Assembly (NCBI GenBank): GCA_946480085.1
Contig: CAMLHZ010000001.1
Location: 124,001 to 188,000, forward strand
Source of the DNA: an uncultured Flavobacteriales bacterium
Lineage (GTDB): Bacteria > Bacteroidota > Bacteroidia > Flavobacteriales > Crocinitomicaceae
Direction of reading: 5' to 3'
DNA: 64,000 nucleotides
Position 1 is the first letter of the stretch. Each line of letters starts with the position of its first letter. This document shows, one piece after another, positions 1 through 9,218 of the stretch. The position numbers and the translations under genes are program-made. Under the pieces are notes generated by a model that had not been told where the DNA came from, searched no databases, and saw nothing but the letters and a program-made list of their open reading frames with translations.

Positions 1-1655
1 GCAGAACCCATGTGTCCCCAAACCTTATAATGCCACGTTTGACTTTCAGCTACTTTAGAAGCTACAGCATCAATTGCCGCATTGATCTCTGCTTGACTCC
101 AAATGGTTCTTCTGAAATCTTCGTAACGGCATCTGACCAAATTGGCAAAGGTTGTATCCTGAAGTAAACGAATATACCAACCTGGTGCATTCACGTCCTG
201 ATCAACTTCACCGTACATGAATTGACTTCCATCTTCGGAGTCGCCCCACATGTCTTTTTGCGACCAATCGAAATCCCAAACTGGACCAGCTTTCAACTTG
301 CGAACTGTTCCATCAGTTTTGTCTTTATCTTTTGAGAAGAAACGGCTTTTCTTGAATCCGTCCACGTTTCTAGTTAATTCATTTACCAACAGATAATCTG
401 CGAAACTTTCGTCTCCGATATAAGCGTTATAACCTAATAAAGCATCGTCGAAGTCTACTCCATAAAGTGCATTTTCAAAATCATCAATAAAACCATGAAT
501 GTAGCTTAACTGCTGTGGCATCAGATCTTCCATTTTTGGTTCTACATGCACCATGTGGATGTCTAATCCGGGAAAACCAATTGGTGAATGCGAAAGCTGC
601 CATGAATTGCTGTTATCCCAATAATCTATCTTCAAAATGTACCCACCTGAATTGTCTGGATAAGTGATTTCTGTTGGTTCCAATTTATCAATGTCAATTC
701 GTCCACCATCGCGCTTGATTTTCTCGCAGAACAAATAAATTCCGTGATATTCACCGTTCATTACCACATCTACCAATTGCGAGCGAACGGCATAATGTCC
801 TAAACTATCGAACCATGAAAACGGTAAAATGTTTCTTGCAAATGATTTGTCATTGTAATTGGCAAGCAGCACCCAATCATTATCTCTCGACATTCCAAAA
901 AATGAAGTGTCGATTGCATTTCCATTGACATCCCAGGTTTCAAATCCGTAAGGTTTTTGTGGCAAACTAGCAGAATAATTTCCTCGGTATTCAATTCCAA
1001 TTTTTCCATCGTATTCGGGAGTATCGGTCAAATGATTTCTAATACCTGTACCATTATTGATGATACGCATATCCGCCATTACCTTTGGATCATTCGAAAT
1101 GATGTTCCCGTTGGTATTGATATCTACAATTGGTAACCAAGATTCCGTAAAAGAAAAATAACTCGCTGGATTATTCCCAAAAGTAATACTGAAAGAATTC
1201 ACGGTTCCTTCATCAGCTCCATAATTGTCGTTTACTCGTAAATGCCATGTTCCGTTTGGATTTTGGTTATTATTCACCAATCCCATTTGTCCAGTTGGCT
1301 TGAATGTTCCGGTAAAAGGAGCATTGCTGGCGCCAAATGTCAATGAACCATTGTCGTTTACACAGGTATTGGTGAAATTTTGTCCGCCACCACCAACATT
1401 TGCGAATAACACTCCTGCAGTTCCGTCGGGTGCAACGATCCAAACGGTTACATCAGCATCGTAAGTATGCGTGATATTTACACAAACCGTTTCCAAGCCA
1501 AAATTGGCAGTATCAATAGCATTCGGTAAGCCGCTAACCACAATAGGAATATCAATGGTTTGATTGTCATAAATGTTTCCGGTACCGCCGTTAAAAGTTT
1601 GGGCATTTACAAAACCCGTTGCGCAAAGCAAAATAGAGAGTAGCGTTTTTTTCAT
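1..1655 (-). CDS. Secreted P-domain / CotH kinase-family protein (partial, C-terminus beyond window)
   Basis: The reading frame is open from an ATG at 1655 to the left edge (about 551 codons, no stop), so the C-terminus is missing. Residues 1-19 form a signal peptide ending FVNAQ. Residues about 30-165 match a proprotein-convertase P (Homo B) domain: paired beta strands, DADVTVWIVAPDGT, and NPNGTWHLRVNDNYG near its end. Residues about 190-520 match the CotH kinase fold: GKIGIEYRGN, then NGEYHGIYLFCEKI (about 300-313), then GPVWDFDWSQ (about 457-466), the acidic motif expected to bind metal and nucleotide. CotH proteins are atypical secreted kinases; in Bacteroidota they are usually T9SS cargo, so a sorting tail probably follows outside the window. 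The domain calls are made by eye from motifs; the substrate is unknown. Confidence 0.85.
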   Translation of the reverse strand, partial: MKKTLLSILLCATGFVNAQTFNGGTGNIYDNQTIDIPIVVSGLPNAIDTANFGLETVCVNITHTYDADVTVWIVAPDGTAGVLFANVGGGGQNFTNTCVNDNGSLTFGASNAPFTGTFKPTGQMGLVNNNQNPNGTWHLRVNDNYGADEGTVNSFSITFGNNPASYFSFTESWLPIVDINTNGNIISNDPKVMADMRIINNGTGIRNHLTDTPEYDGKIGIEYRGNYSASLPQKPYGFETWDVNGNAIDTSFFGMSRDNDWVLLANYNDKSFARNILPFSWFDSLGHYAVRSQLVDVVMNGEYHGIYLFCEKIKRDGGRIDIDKLEPTEITYPDNSGGYILKIDYWDNSNSWQLSHSPIGFPGLDIHMVHVEPKMEDLMPQQLSYIHGFIDDFENALYGVDFDDALLGYNAYIGDESFADYLLVNELTRNVDGFKKSRFFSKDKDKTDGTVRKLKAGPVWDFDWSQKDMWGDSEDGSQFMYGEVDQDVNAPGWYIRLLQDTTFANLVRCRYEDFRRTIWSQAEINAAIDAVASKVAESQTWHYKVWGHMGS

Positions 1656-1850
1656 GGGAGAGTAACAGTATAATTTAACCTAGTTAAACGAATTTAGTTA
1701 ATCTTACCTTAATATTTGCTTAACAGTGAAATATAAAAATCGAAGGTTAATTCCGGAAGGTTATTTAATCGTAAATCGTAGGTTCAGGAGCTACCAACAA
1801 ATCTATCTGTTCCACGCAGCGAACGAATTTATTAGCTGAAAATAAGCAGA

Positions 1851-1883
1851 TTCAAGACCAATTCAGTAAAATCTATACATTTG
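1851..1883 (+). promoter_or_regulatory. Bacteroidota-type promoter for the DUF3592-like gene
   Basis: A perfect -7 box TACATTTG lies at 1876-1883, 13 bases before the ATG at 1897. A weak -33 candidate (TTCA, 1851-1854) sits 21 bases upstream. The family consensus is TTTG-N19..21-TAnnTTTG; only the -7 half is convincing here. Confidence 0.5.
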
Positions 1884-1896
1884 AGCTTGTTCAAAC

Positions 1897-2565
1897 ATGT
1901 TTCTGATGACTTCCAACTTTCTACATTTCTGCTCATTACATCCTTTTTTAATCTTACCATGTTCAATCATCGCTATGTTACTGATTTACCGTTTCGGCAA
2001 AAAGCGGTATCCCAGAGCGTCGAATCTAGCGTTATTGCTACCCTTTTTCGGAGTGATTAATTTGATTTATGGTGGCGACTGGAATAGAGAATATGTGAAC
2101 AACCACGGGGTGAAAGGAACAGGCGTTATAGTGCGCATTGAGAACACCAATAACTATGTAAATCGCGTTCAGGTGGTTAATTATCATTGTTTGATCAAAA
2201 CCAAGGATAACAAAACTGTAAAAACGTATTTCGAAAATAGTGGAGATGCCTTTTATCCGTCAAATGAATTAGAAATAGCTCCTCAAATCGGTGAATCTTT
2301 TTCAGTAAAATACATTCCGGGAGATGAAGAGAATTTTATTATTCTAACCAATGATATCAAGAGTAATTTCTCCAATAAAATCAATTGTACGAAGTTGTTA
2401 GAAGAACTGGTTTCGGCACAGGCGGCATATAATTTCGATAAAAACGATGTTAGCAACAAAAAAGCATTCAAACGATCCGTTGAAAAATTCCTGCAAACAC
2501 CGTGCGACACCAACCTACAGCGCGTTTACCGAATGCAATTGGAAGAATTGAAAAGGAATCGTTGA
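1897..2565 (+). CDS. DUF3592-like membrane protein
   Basis: This is a 222-residue protein. Two hydrophobic stretches near the N-terminus (about 9-30 and 40-55) suggest membrane anchoring. Residues about 70-150 resemble the DUF3592 beta domain: GVKGTGVIVRIENT, then HCLIKTKDNKTVKTYFE, then IGESFSVKYIPGDEEN. DUF3592 proteins are small membrane proteins of unknown function. The C-terminal 60 residues look helical and charged, with two cysteines (INCTK and TPCDTN). Start choice: M1 and M4 are both possible; M1 is kept because it sits 13 bases after a good -7 box. It stands alone between a minus-strand CotH gene and hutI. Confidence 0.7.
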   Translation: MFLMTSNFLHFCSLHPFLILPCSIIAMLLIYRFGKKRYPRASNLALLLPFFGVINLIYGGDWNREYVNNHGVKGTGVIVRIENTNNYVNRVQVVNYHCLIKTKDNKTVKTYFENSGDAFYPSNELEIAPQIGESFSVKYIPGDEENFIILTNDIKSNFSNKINCTKLLEELVSAQAAYNFDKNDVSNKKAFKRSVEKFLQTPCDTNLQRVYRMQLEELKRNR

Positions 2566-2659
2566 TTGGATGCATTTTTCTGCGGACCATCAGATATTTT
2601 TAAGTCAAAAGCATTCATCCAAACAGGCGTAAACAGATATTCCGTAAAATTGCACTGTC

Positions 2660-3895
2660 ATGGCGAAAATCTTAATAAAAAACATCAAGTCCTTACTACA
2701 AGTAGGTGAGGATTTCCCTGCTTATGTAGCCGGTTCTGCAATGAAGACGGTTCCAACAATTGAAAATGCTTTTTTGGCATTGGAAGATGGAGTAATTGTG
2801 GCGTACGGAAAGATGGAAGATTGGGAAGGAATTACGGATTGGCGCGGTGTTGAAGTAATTGATGCAGAAGATGGATCTGTAATGCCAGCATTTTGCGACT
2901 CACACACACATACCGTTTTCGCCAGAACACGCGAAGAAGAATTTGTGGACAGAATCAAGGGATTGACTTATGAAGAAATCGCTGCAAAAGGGGGTGGAAT
3001 TCTAAATTCAGCCCGTCGATTAGGAGAATTGACAGAAGAAGAACTGTTTCAGGAAGCAATGAAGCGCGTAAATAAGATGAAAGCAAACGGAACCGGAGCT
3101 TTGGAAATTAAATCTGGTTATGGATTATCCGTTGAAGCCGAATTGAAGATTCTTCGTGTGATTAAACGTCTGAAAGCCGAAAGCGGAATTGCCATAAAAG
3201 CCACTTTTTTAGGCGCTCATGCGTTTCCAAAGGAATACAAGGAAAATCATAGAGGCTATATTGACCTCATCATCAACGAAATGCTGCCCGCAATTGGAGA
3301 AGAACAACTTGCAGATTATATTGATGTTTTCTGTGAGCGCAATTATTTCAACGTTGCGGAAATGACTGAAATTCTTGAAGCCGGAAAAAAATACGGCTTG
3401 ATCCCCAAAGTTCATGTCAATCAGTTTTCAATTATGGGCGGCGTAAAAGCTGCAGTTGATATGGGAGCGTTGAGTGTTGATCATTTGGAAGAATCGAGCG
3501 ATGAAGATATTTCAGCATTGAAAGGAAGTAAATGTATGCCTGTTTTCCTTCCGGGTTGCTCACACTTTATCTCTATTCCTTACGGAAATGCGAGAAAGTT
3601 CATCGATGAAGGATTGCCTATTGCCCTTGCTACAGATTACAATCCGGGAACTACGCCATGTGATAACATGCAGGTGATTTTCTCGCTGGCTTGTGTGAAA
3701 ATGAAGTTGACTCCGGAAGAAGCATTGAACGCTATGACTATTAACGGCGCTTACGCCATGGGACTTTCAGAAAGTCACGGAACGATTTCACTTGGAAAAA
3801 GAACGCCAGTCATACTTACCAAACCAATGGAGAAACTGTCTTATATTCCGTATGCGTTTGGGGAAAATCATGTCCTAAAATTAATTAGCAATTAG
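2660..3895 (+). CDS. hutI: Imidazolonepropionase (HutI)
   Basis: HutI hydrolyses 4-imidazolone-5-propanoate to N-formimidoyl-L-glutamate, the third step of histidine degradation, in the cytoplasm. The protein has 411 residues, normal for the family. It has the amidohydrolase metal motif CDSHTHTVFA (about residues 77-86), the substrate-loop signature EIKSGYGLS, a second metal region LGAHAFP, VHVNQF, and the C-terminal ATDYNPGTTPC motif that carries the last metal-binding Asp. HutH, HutU and the formiminoglutamate enzymes are not in the window, so the pathway would have to be scattered. A 12-bp-stem hairpin follows the stop codon. Confidence 0.95.
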   Translation: MAKILIKNIKSLLQVGEDFPAYVAGSAMKTVPTIENAFLALEDGVIVAYGKMEDWEGITDWRGVEVIDAEDGSVMPAFCDSHTHTVFARTREEEFVDRIKGLTYEEIAAKGGGILNSARRLGELTEEELFQEAMKRVNKMKANGTGALEIKSGYGLSVEAELKILRVIKRLKAESGIAIKATFLGAHAFPKEYKENHRGYIDLIINEMLPAIGEEQLADYIDVFCERNYFNVAEMTEILEAGKKYGLIPKVHVNQFSIMGGVKAAVDMGALSVDHLEESSDEDISALKGSKCMPVFLPGCSHFISIPYGNARKFIDEGLPIALATDYNPGTTPCDNMQVIFSLACVKMKLTPEEALNAMTINGAYAMGLSESHGTISLGKRTPVILTKPMEKLSYIPYAFGENHVLKLISN

Positions 3896-3901
3896 CAATG
3901 A

Positions 3902-3938
3902 ATTAATTATCAATCATGCTGCGCCCTTGATAATTAAT
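3902..3938. terminator. Hairpin after hutI
   Basis: A perfect 12-bp inverted repeat (3902-3913 and 3927-3938) closes a 13-base loop six bases after the hutI stop. There is no strong T-run behind it. Surrounding words (TTAGCAATTAGCAATG and, later, CATTGTTAATT) extend the symmetry imperfectly to about 3880-3958. Confidence 0.55.
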
Positions 3939-4015
3939 CATTCTTTCATTGTTAATTTAGCACCCCGCTTCATTTTGGAATTTTACAATTGGCTGTAACC
4001 TTTTGCGAAAAAATC

Positions 4016-4023
4016 TATATTTG
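4016..4023 (+). promoter_or_regulatory. -7 promoter box TATATTTG
   Basis: A perfect TAnnTTTG lies 18 bases before the ATG at 4042. No clear -33 TTTG is found at 19-21 bases upstream, so the call rests on the -7 box and its position. Confidence 0.45.
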
Positions 4024-4041
4024 TTTACTACACCTACGTAA

Positions 4042-6405
4042 ATGAAAATTTTCACCTTCATCGTATTGTTACTTCCTTTTTCGCTTTTTTCACAGGGCAG
4101 TTTATCTGGGAAAGTCACTGATATTTCAGATCAACCTTTTGGCTATTGCAAGTTGATTTTGTTGCGTGATTCTGTTGCTATACAAACTGTCGATACAGAT
4201 ACCCTTGGAAACTACTCCATGAAAAACATTGCTGAAGGAACGTATCAGTTGCATGTCAAAGTCCCGTTCAAAAAGATCGACACACTTATTACTTTAAGTG
4301 GTTCAACTGTCTTTAATTTGAAAATAGACGATGGGAATACATTGAAGGACGTAGAAATTACTGCCAAAAAACCAATGATCATCAGAAAGGCAGATCGTAC
4401 CATTTTCAATCCGGCCGATATTCCCGCACTGGTTGGCGGTGACGCTTCAGATGTCATCGAATTTGCACCGGGAGTATACATCAATGGCAATACCATTGAA
4501 GTTGCTGGTGGAGGACCCGCTCAGGTAATGCTCAACGACAAGCTGATCCAGTTGAGCGGCTCTGCTTTGGTTTCGTTCATTCAGTCTATTTCAACAGAAG
4601 ATATTCAGTACATCGAGATCATTCCAATTCCACCAGTGAAATACGCAGCGACCATTACAGGAAGTTTGATTAACATAAAATTGGTGGCGGGAGCAAAAAG
4701 CAGGTTGAGTAAAGGAAGTATAACGGCAGATATTGGACAACGGTTTTATTTGCAGAAATCCATTTCAGGCAACTACGCTTACCGAAAAAACAAGTTTAGT
4801 TTGTATTCGAACATGAGCCTCGATGATAGTAGATTTCGTCCTGCAGGAACCAAAATCATTGGCTTTGACACATTGCAATGGAACGAACGAAGCACCAGTC
4901 TGAACCACTATTTGGGATTATCCGGCTCACTAGGATTGAACTATGAAATTAATCCGACTACGGAAATTGGAATTTTATGTTTTTCAAGTCGCTACAACGA
5001 TGATATGACCAGTTCCAACTTCATTCGTAAAACGAATTACGGCGATTTGCTTTATGGCACTATAAATAACGAAAGCAAAGAATTTAACGAGAGCTGGAGA
5101 AATTCGGCAACGCTCAGTCTCTCGAAAAGACTAGATACGATTGGCAAAAAATTGGATTTCAACGTTGATTATACCCATTACGACAAAACGAAAAACATCA
5201 ATTACATCACTGAAATAAACACTACTAACATTGATTCTACAAGCAAGGCAAGAAACAAGGTGTTGACCATCGCCAACTTTCTCTCAGGAGGAATTGATTA
5301 CGTTCACCCAATTAAAAATGCAACTCTAAGCCTTGGTGGAAGATATTCTTATACTGAAAACACGAATGATCTATCTGTATTTAGTGATATGAACAATCCA
5401 GATGTTATTGACACCTCTAAAAGCAACGTCTTTAACTATTACGAACACATACAAGCCGCATATTTGAGCCTAGACTGGAAATTCAAACGTTGGTCTTTTC
5501 AGGCCGGATTACGGGGCGAGAACACGATCTACACCGGAGATTCGCCCACAACCAGTTTTACAACCGAGAACAATTACTTTCAGTTAGTTCCCAAACTATT
5601 TGCTTTATACGAATCCAAAAACGGAACGACATGGAATTTCTCTTATTCCAGAGATTTTTACCGCCCGGATTATTCCGAATTGAATCCATTTAAGTACTAT
5701 ACTTCTCAATACAGTTATACCATTGGTAATCCGGGATTAAAACCATCCGTTGATCATTCCATTTCCATTTCAACAACTATCAAAGATTTCCAGTTGAATT
5801 TATTGTTTCACCAAAGCGTTAAAGGAAGCAGCACCGTTACTATTTTCGATAATGCAACGCAACTTCAGCAAAGCACTTACGCTAATTTATATTCCGCTCA
5901 ATCCATTTCCTTTTATACCACTTACTTTAAACTCATCAACAAACGCATTTCAATTGATGCAACGCTGATGACCGACTACTCTATGACAAGAGTAACAGAA
6001 GCAATTGCAGCTCAGCAGCTCAATAATTTTATGGCAATGGTAAGTGCTAATTTCATTTTTGTCCTCGACAAACGTGAAAGCCTTTCCTTAAAAGGAGGTG
6101 GTTTCTACATGACACCTTTTTATCAGCAAATCACACACAAAACGGAATACCCATACATGTTCCTTTCCATGAAAAAGAACCTATTGAAAAATAGAATATC
6201 ACTGGAACTCTACGCATCTGATCCTTTTCGATTAATGCGGACAAAATCCATTACACGAAGTAATCAAAACATCATTAGTGAGAATTATTACTACGATATG
6301 CAGATGGTTCGTTTTTCCTTCACGTATAAGTTGGGTAATAATAAAGTGAACGTAAACCAACACAGCACCAATTCCACAGGAGAAGCAGGAAGAGCAGGAA
6401 ATTAA
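4042..6405 (+). CDS. Outer-membrane beta-barrel protein, TonB-receptor-like (OMP_b-brl_3 type)
   Basis: This 787-residue protein begins with a signal peptide (MKIFTFIVLLLPFSLFSQ). Residues about 19-95 are a carboxypeptidase-regulatory-like beta sandwich (GSLSGKVTDISDQPFGYCKL). Residues about 100-215 resemble a TonB receptor plug (DVIEFAPGVYINGNTIEVAGG, then IQYIEIIPIPPVKY). The remainder alternates aromatic and polar residues as in a large outer-membrane barrel (for example SLYSNMSLDDSRF and TWNFSYSRDFYRPDYSELNP). This layout is typical of Bacteroidota outer-membrane beta-barrel family proteins. No SusD partner adjoins it, and the cargo is unknown. The last residues after the barrel are a short polar tail (EAGRAGN), an unusual end for a barrel, which normally closes on an aromatic residue. 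Confidence 0.85.
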   Translation: MKIFTFIVLLLPFSLFSQGSLSGKVTDISDQPFGYCKLILLRDSVAIQTVDTDTLGNYSMKNIAEGTYQLHVKVPFKKIDTLITLSGSTVFNLKIDDGNTLKDVEITAKKPMIIRKADRTIFNPADIPALVGGDASDVIEFAPGVYINGNTIEVAGGGPAQVMLNDKLIQLSGSALVSFIQSISTEDIQYIEIIPIPPVKYAATITGSLINIKLVAGAKSRLSKGSITADIGQRFYLQKSISGNYAYRKNKFSLYSNMSLDDSRFRPAGTKIIGFDTLQWNERSTSLNHYLGLSGSLGLNYEINPTTEIGILCFSSRYNDDMTSSNFIRKTNYGDLLYGTINNESKEFNESWRNSATLSLSKRLDTIGKKLDFNVDYTHYDKTKNINYITEINTTNIDSTSKARNKVLTIANFLSGGIDYVHPIKNATLSLGGRYSYTENTNDLSVFSDMNNPDVIDTSKSNVFNYYEHIQAAYLSLDWKFKRWSFQAGLRGENTIYTGDSPTTSFTTENNYFQLVPKLFALYESKNGTTWNFSYSRDFYRPDYSELNPFKYYTSQYSYTIGNPGLKPSVDHSISISTTIKDFQLNLLFHQSVKGSSTVTIFDNATQLQQSTYANLYSAQSISFYTTYFKLINKRISIDATLMTDYSMTRVTEAIAAQQLNNFMAMVSANFIFVLDKRESLSLKGGGFYMTPFYQQITHKTEYPYMFLSMKKNLLKNRISLELYASDPFRLMRTKSITRSNQNIISENYYYDMQMVRFSFTYKLGNNKVNVNQHSTNSTGEAGRAGN

Positions 6406-6533
6406 TTGAAAAATCAAAATTGAAAATGTAGAAGAATGTGGCGTGTTAGACAATAATTGACAGTTGATTATTCTCCATCACATTTATATCAAGTAAGTTC
6501 CGGGCTTTTCAATTCGCCATTTTCAATTTTCAA
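6404..6533. repeat. Imperfect inverted repeat built of TTGAAAATT words
   Basis: Just after the barrel gene, AATTGAAAAATCAAAATTGAAAAT on the left is mirrored by TTTTCAATTCGCCATTTTCAATTTTCAATT on the right. The arms can pair imperfectly over about 25 bases with a loop of about 75 bases. It is probably part of the 3' end of the upstream transcript. Confidence 0.4.
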
Positions 6534-6555
6534 TTACTGTTAAAACATTCCAATA

Positions 6556-6588
6556 TTTATGCTGAATGGCTGATTTTCCGTACGTTCG
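6556..6588 (+). promoter_or_regulatory. Probable promoter for the TraB-family gene
   Basis: TTTA (6556-6559), 21 bases, then TACGTTCG (6581-6588), one mismatch from each half of the TTTG / TAnnTTTG consensus. It lies 14 bases before the ATG at 6603. Confidence 0.4.
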
Positions 6589-6602
6589 CAGCAGATATCG
6601 AC

Positions 6603-7808
6603 ATGAAAAAATTCTTAAGCATATTTATCTTGCTGCTCATTGGTTCAATTACTCGCGTTTTTGGACAAATTGACACAACTAAATACCAGCTGTTATGGGA
6701 GATAAAAGCAAAGAATAGTACACATGTCAGCTACCTTTTTGGAAGCATGCATTCCAACGATTCCAGAATGTTCAATTTTCCAGATACGCTTTATCACGGA
6801 TTCATAAATGCACAAACAGTTGTTGTAGAAACAGATGTAGCCGCTTTGTTTGAAACCTATGACGTTCGTTTAGATCCGTACAAGCTAGATATCATTGAAA
6901 AACTGAATCAAACCGACGGTACAAGAACCGCTTATGGATCAGAAGATGGTCGACCGCAATTTTTAGATGCTTATTTTCAGGAATGTGCTTATGCTGCAGG
7001 AAAGAAAGTGGTTACTCTGGAAACATTCGAAGAGCAATTAGCCGCATCAGAAAAAGTAAGTTCTTCTGCAACTGCGTTTAACTTTGGAGCCACCCGTTAC
7101 AGCGAAGAAATGTTCGTGAACGCCTATTTGAAAGGTGATATTGTTTCTCTAACTAAAATGCTGAAGGCGCAACTGAATGGAAGTCCGGAAACGTATGATA
7201 ATTTCATCAGTAAACGCAATAAAGTAATGGCGAACGGACTCGACACCTTGATGAAAAAATCAAACGTGTTCTGTGTTATTGGAAGCGGACACTTATATGG
7301 AAGCGACGGCGTAGTTCAATTACTGAGAAACAAAGGTTATTCTGTACGCAGAGTTGATCCGGTAACAAGAGCCAATTGTGAAGCCAAAAAAGCAATGCAG
7401 GCTTTCAATTCTTATACGCATAAGAACACCAATTATCATTTCGAAGTAAAACTGACAGGAAAACCACTGGAGTCAAAAGACAATGGTTTTTACAAAGCGT
7501 TATACGTTGAATTAGGTCAGGGAAATACTTACGAAGTAAACGTTTCACCAGGAGAAAGTGATTTGGAAGGTTGTAAAATGGAATTCATTGTGAATCAACA
7601 TTACCGTCCGGTTGAAATGACATTACCCGATGGAACTTATGCCATTGAAGGAATTGTGAAATCCCGGATCAAAGGTTATCAATGGAAGCGCATTTTTGTG
7701 AAAGACGGATTTACTTATGAGCTCATTTGCTACGGTGGAAATAAGTTCATGCATTCCAATCGACCGCAAACCTATTTTGATCGTTTTCAGATACTTCCGA
7801 AAAAATAG
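6603..7808 (+). CDS. TraB/GumN (Tiki-like) family protein
   Basis: This is a 401-residue secreted protein with signal peptide MKKFLSIFILLLIGSITRVFG. Residues about 27-255 match the TraB/PrgY/GumN superfamily, whose eukaryotic Tiki members are metalloproteases. Visible motifs are LLWEIKAKNSTHVSYLFGSMHSN (first GxxH, about 29-51), VVVETD, and FCVIGSGHLYGSDGVVQLLRNKG (second GxxH). These are the two conserved metal-site segments. The C-terminal 120 residues are an extra beta-rich domain not typical of the core family. It is preceded by its own promoter, and a separate gene follows 57 bases later. The substrate is unknown. Confidence 0.8.
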   Translation: MKKFLSIFILLLIGSITRVFGQIDTTKYQLLWEIKAKNSTHVSYLFGSMHSNDSRMFNFPDTLYHGFINAQTVVVETDVAALFETYDVRLDPYKLDIIEKLNQTDGTRTAYGSEDGRPQFLDAYFQECAYAAGKKVVTLETFEEQLAASEKVSSSATAFNFGATRYSEEMFVNAYLKGDIVSLTKMLKAQLNGSPETYDNFISKRNKVMANGLDTLMKKSNVFCVIGSGHLYGSDGVVQLLRNKGYSVRRVDPVTRANCEAKKAMQAFNSYTHKNTNYHFEVKLTGKPLESKDNGFYKALYVELGQGNTYEVNVSPGESDLEGCKMEFIVNQHYRPVEMTLPDGTYAIEGIVKSRIKGYQWKRIFVKDGFTYELICYGGNKFMHSNRPQTYFDRFQILPKK

Positions 7809-7865
7809 TATAAAAACCCACCAATTCCGATTCATTTTTGCGGAAATTCTGCTTTTTTTGCGTTC

Positions 7866-9008
7866 ATGATTCAACGCAAAGCACTTCAGGAATTAAAAAA
7901 CGGATTAAGTAAAAACAAAGTAGTTGTGGTTCGTGGACCTCGACAAACTGGTAAATTGACGATCGTTCAACAGGTTTTTAGTCCTGAACATTCTGACGTA
8001 CTTTACATAGATTGCTCTGTAAAAAGCCAAAGAGCACACTTCCTGGATCAAGCTGAATTTGCAAAAATCACCAACAACAAATTGATTCTGGTTATTCAGA
8101 ATTCTCAGTTCTTAAACAACGTAAATGACGTTATCGACTGGTGTTTTGATGCTGAGAAGCTGGAAAACATTGTACTGATCTGTTCTTATGAACCGGAAAT
8201 GGACAACGCCTTTTGGGAAGTTTTCAGAACCAGCGATGCTGAAATCATCGTAAACCCGCTTTCATATGAAGAATGCGCAGAGCATTTTGGTTTGTCGAAT
8301 GAAGACAAAGTGCTTGACGAACGTTTGGTCTTTGGCTATTATCCTGAAGTTGTATCAGCTGATGCTGATGTTTCAGCTAAAGAAGAAACCTTGCTTGCCG
8401 TTTTAGAAAAAGCCATTATTCGCCATTTTGCAGGTGAGCGCATCAACAAAAAAGAGCAGTTGATCAAACTACTCAGAAAACTGGCTTATCAGATTGGTGA
8501 AGTGATCAGTTACAATGAACTGGGTAACGATTGCGATTTGGATAACGAAACCGTTGAACGCTATATTTTACTTTTCGAAAAAGCTGGAATTTTGTTCAAA
8601 CTTCCAAGTTATTTCACCACGCACAAATACGAATTGAAGAAAAGCTTCATGGTTTATTTCTGTGATAACGGAATCCGAAATGCGTTGATAAGAGCTTTCC
8701 AGCCTATGGAATTCCGGAACGATGTCGAACAACTTTGGAAAAACTGGGCTTTAAGCGAACGCAGAAAAATGTTAAGCGCAAGTACATCATTGGTAACCGA
8801 GCGTAGTCGAGGTTATTTCTGGCTGACACATACTAAACAAAGAGTTGATTATCTGGAACTTTCAGATACTTCCGGAAGTGCATTCCAACTCCAGCTGTCA
8901 AAAAAAGCAAAACTGAAAATCCCGAAGAGCTTTGTTGAAACGTACCCGGAGTATAAAGTGACTGCTGTAAACAGAGGAACGTTCATTGGGTTTCTCAAAA
9001 AAAAATAA
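7866..9008 (+). CDS. AAA/DUF4143-type ATPase-like protein with degenerate nucleotide site
   Basis: The 380-residue protein follows the layout of DUF4143 ATPases: N-terminal P-loop domain (about 1-150), winged-helix region (about 195-245) and C-terminal nuclease-like DUF4143 domain (about 250-380). The key motifs are altered. Walker A reads GPRQTGKLT (residues 24-32), with Leu31 where Thr/Ser normally contacts Mg. The Walker B region reads LILVIQNSQFL, where family members have a DE pair before the glutamine. The sensor GS motif is CSY. The C-terminal EVD motif is RVDYLEL. The frame is intact and the codons look normal, so this is not obvious decay. It probably binds nucleotide weakly or not at all. 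The ATG lies five bases after TTTTTTTG. Confidence 0.75.
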   Translation: MIQRKALQELKNGLSKNKVVVVRGPRQTGKLTIVQQVFSPEHSDVLYIDCSVKSQRAHFLDQAEFAKITNNKLILVIQNSQFLNNVNDVIDWCFDAEKLENIVLICSYEPEMDNAFWEVFRTSDAEIIVNPLSYEECAEHFGLSNEDKVLDERLVFGYYPEVVSADADVSAKEETLLAVLEKAIIRHFAGERINKKEQLIKLLRKLAYQIGEVISYNELGNDCDLDNETVERYILLFEKAGILFKLPSYFTTHKYELKKSFMVYFCDNGIRNALIRAFQPMEFRNDVEQLWKNWALSERRKMLSASTSLVTERSRGYFWLTHTKQRVDYLELSDTSGSAFQLQLSKKAKLKIPKSFVETYPEYKVTAVNRGTFIGFLKKK

Positions 9009-9131
9009 ACACATAGTCACATAGCAAAAACATAGGTAGCATAGTTATAAAGGTCCTTAATTAGATTTGATTAAAACTCAATCAAATTAGCTATGTTTCT
9101 ATGTGAACCAACTATGTTCTCTATGTGTTTA
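9006..9131. repeat. Inverted repeat of CATAG words with inner hairpin
   Basis: The left arm (about 9006-9044) carries four ACATAG/GCATAG words and the right arm (about 9089-9131) carries their complements; the outermost eight bases ACACATAG / CTATGTGT match perfectly. An inner hairpin pairs ATTTGATT with AATCAAAT around AAAACTC. It lies entirely between the DUF4143-like gene and AMP nucleosidase. Confidence 0.55.
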
Positions 9132-9218
9132 ATCCAAAAACGATTTAGCAATTCTTTTCTCATTTTTTAATACAATTATTGCCGGAAGGTGTGTATTTTC
9201 ACATGAATCGAATGTGAT

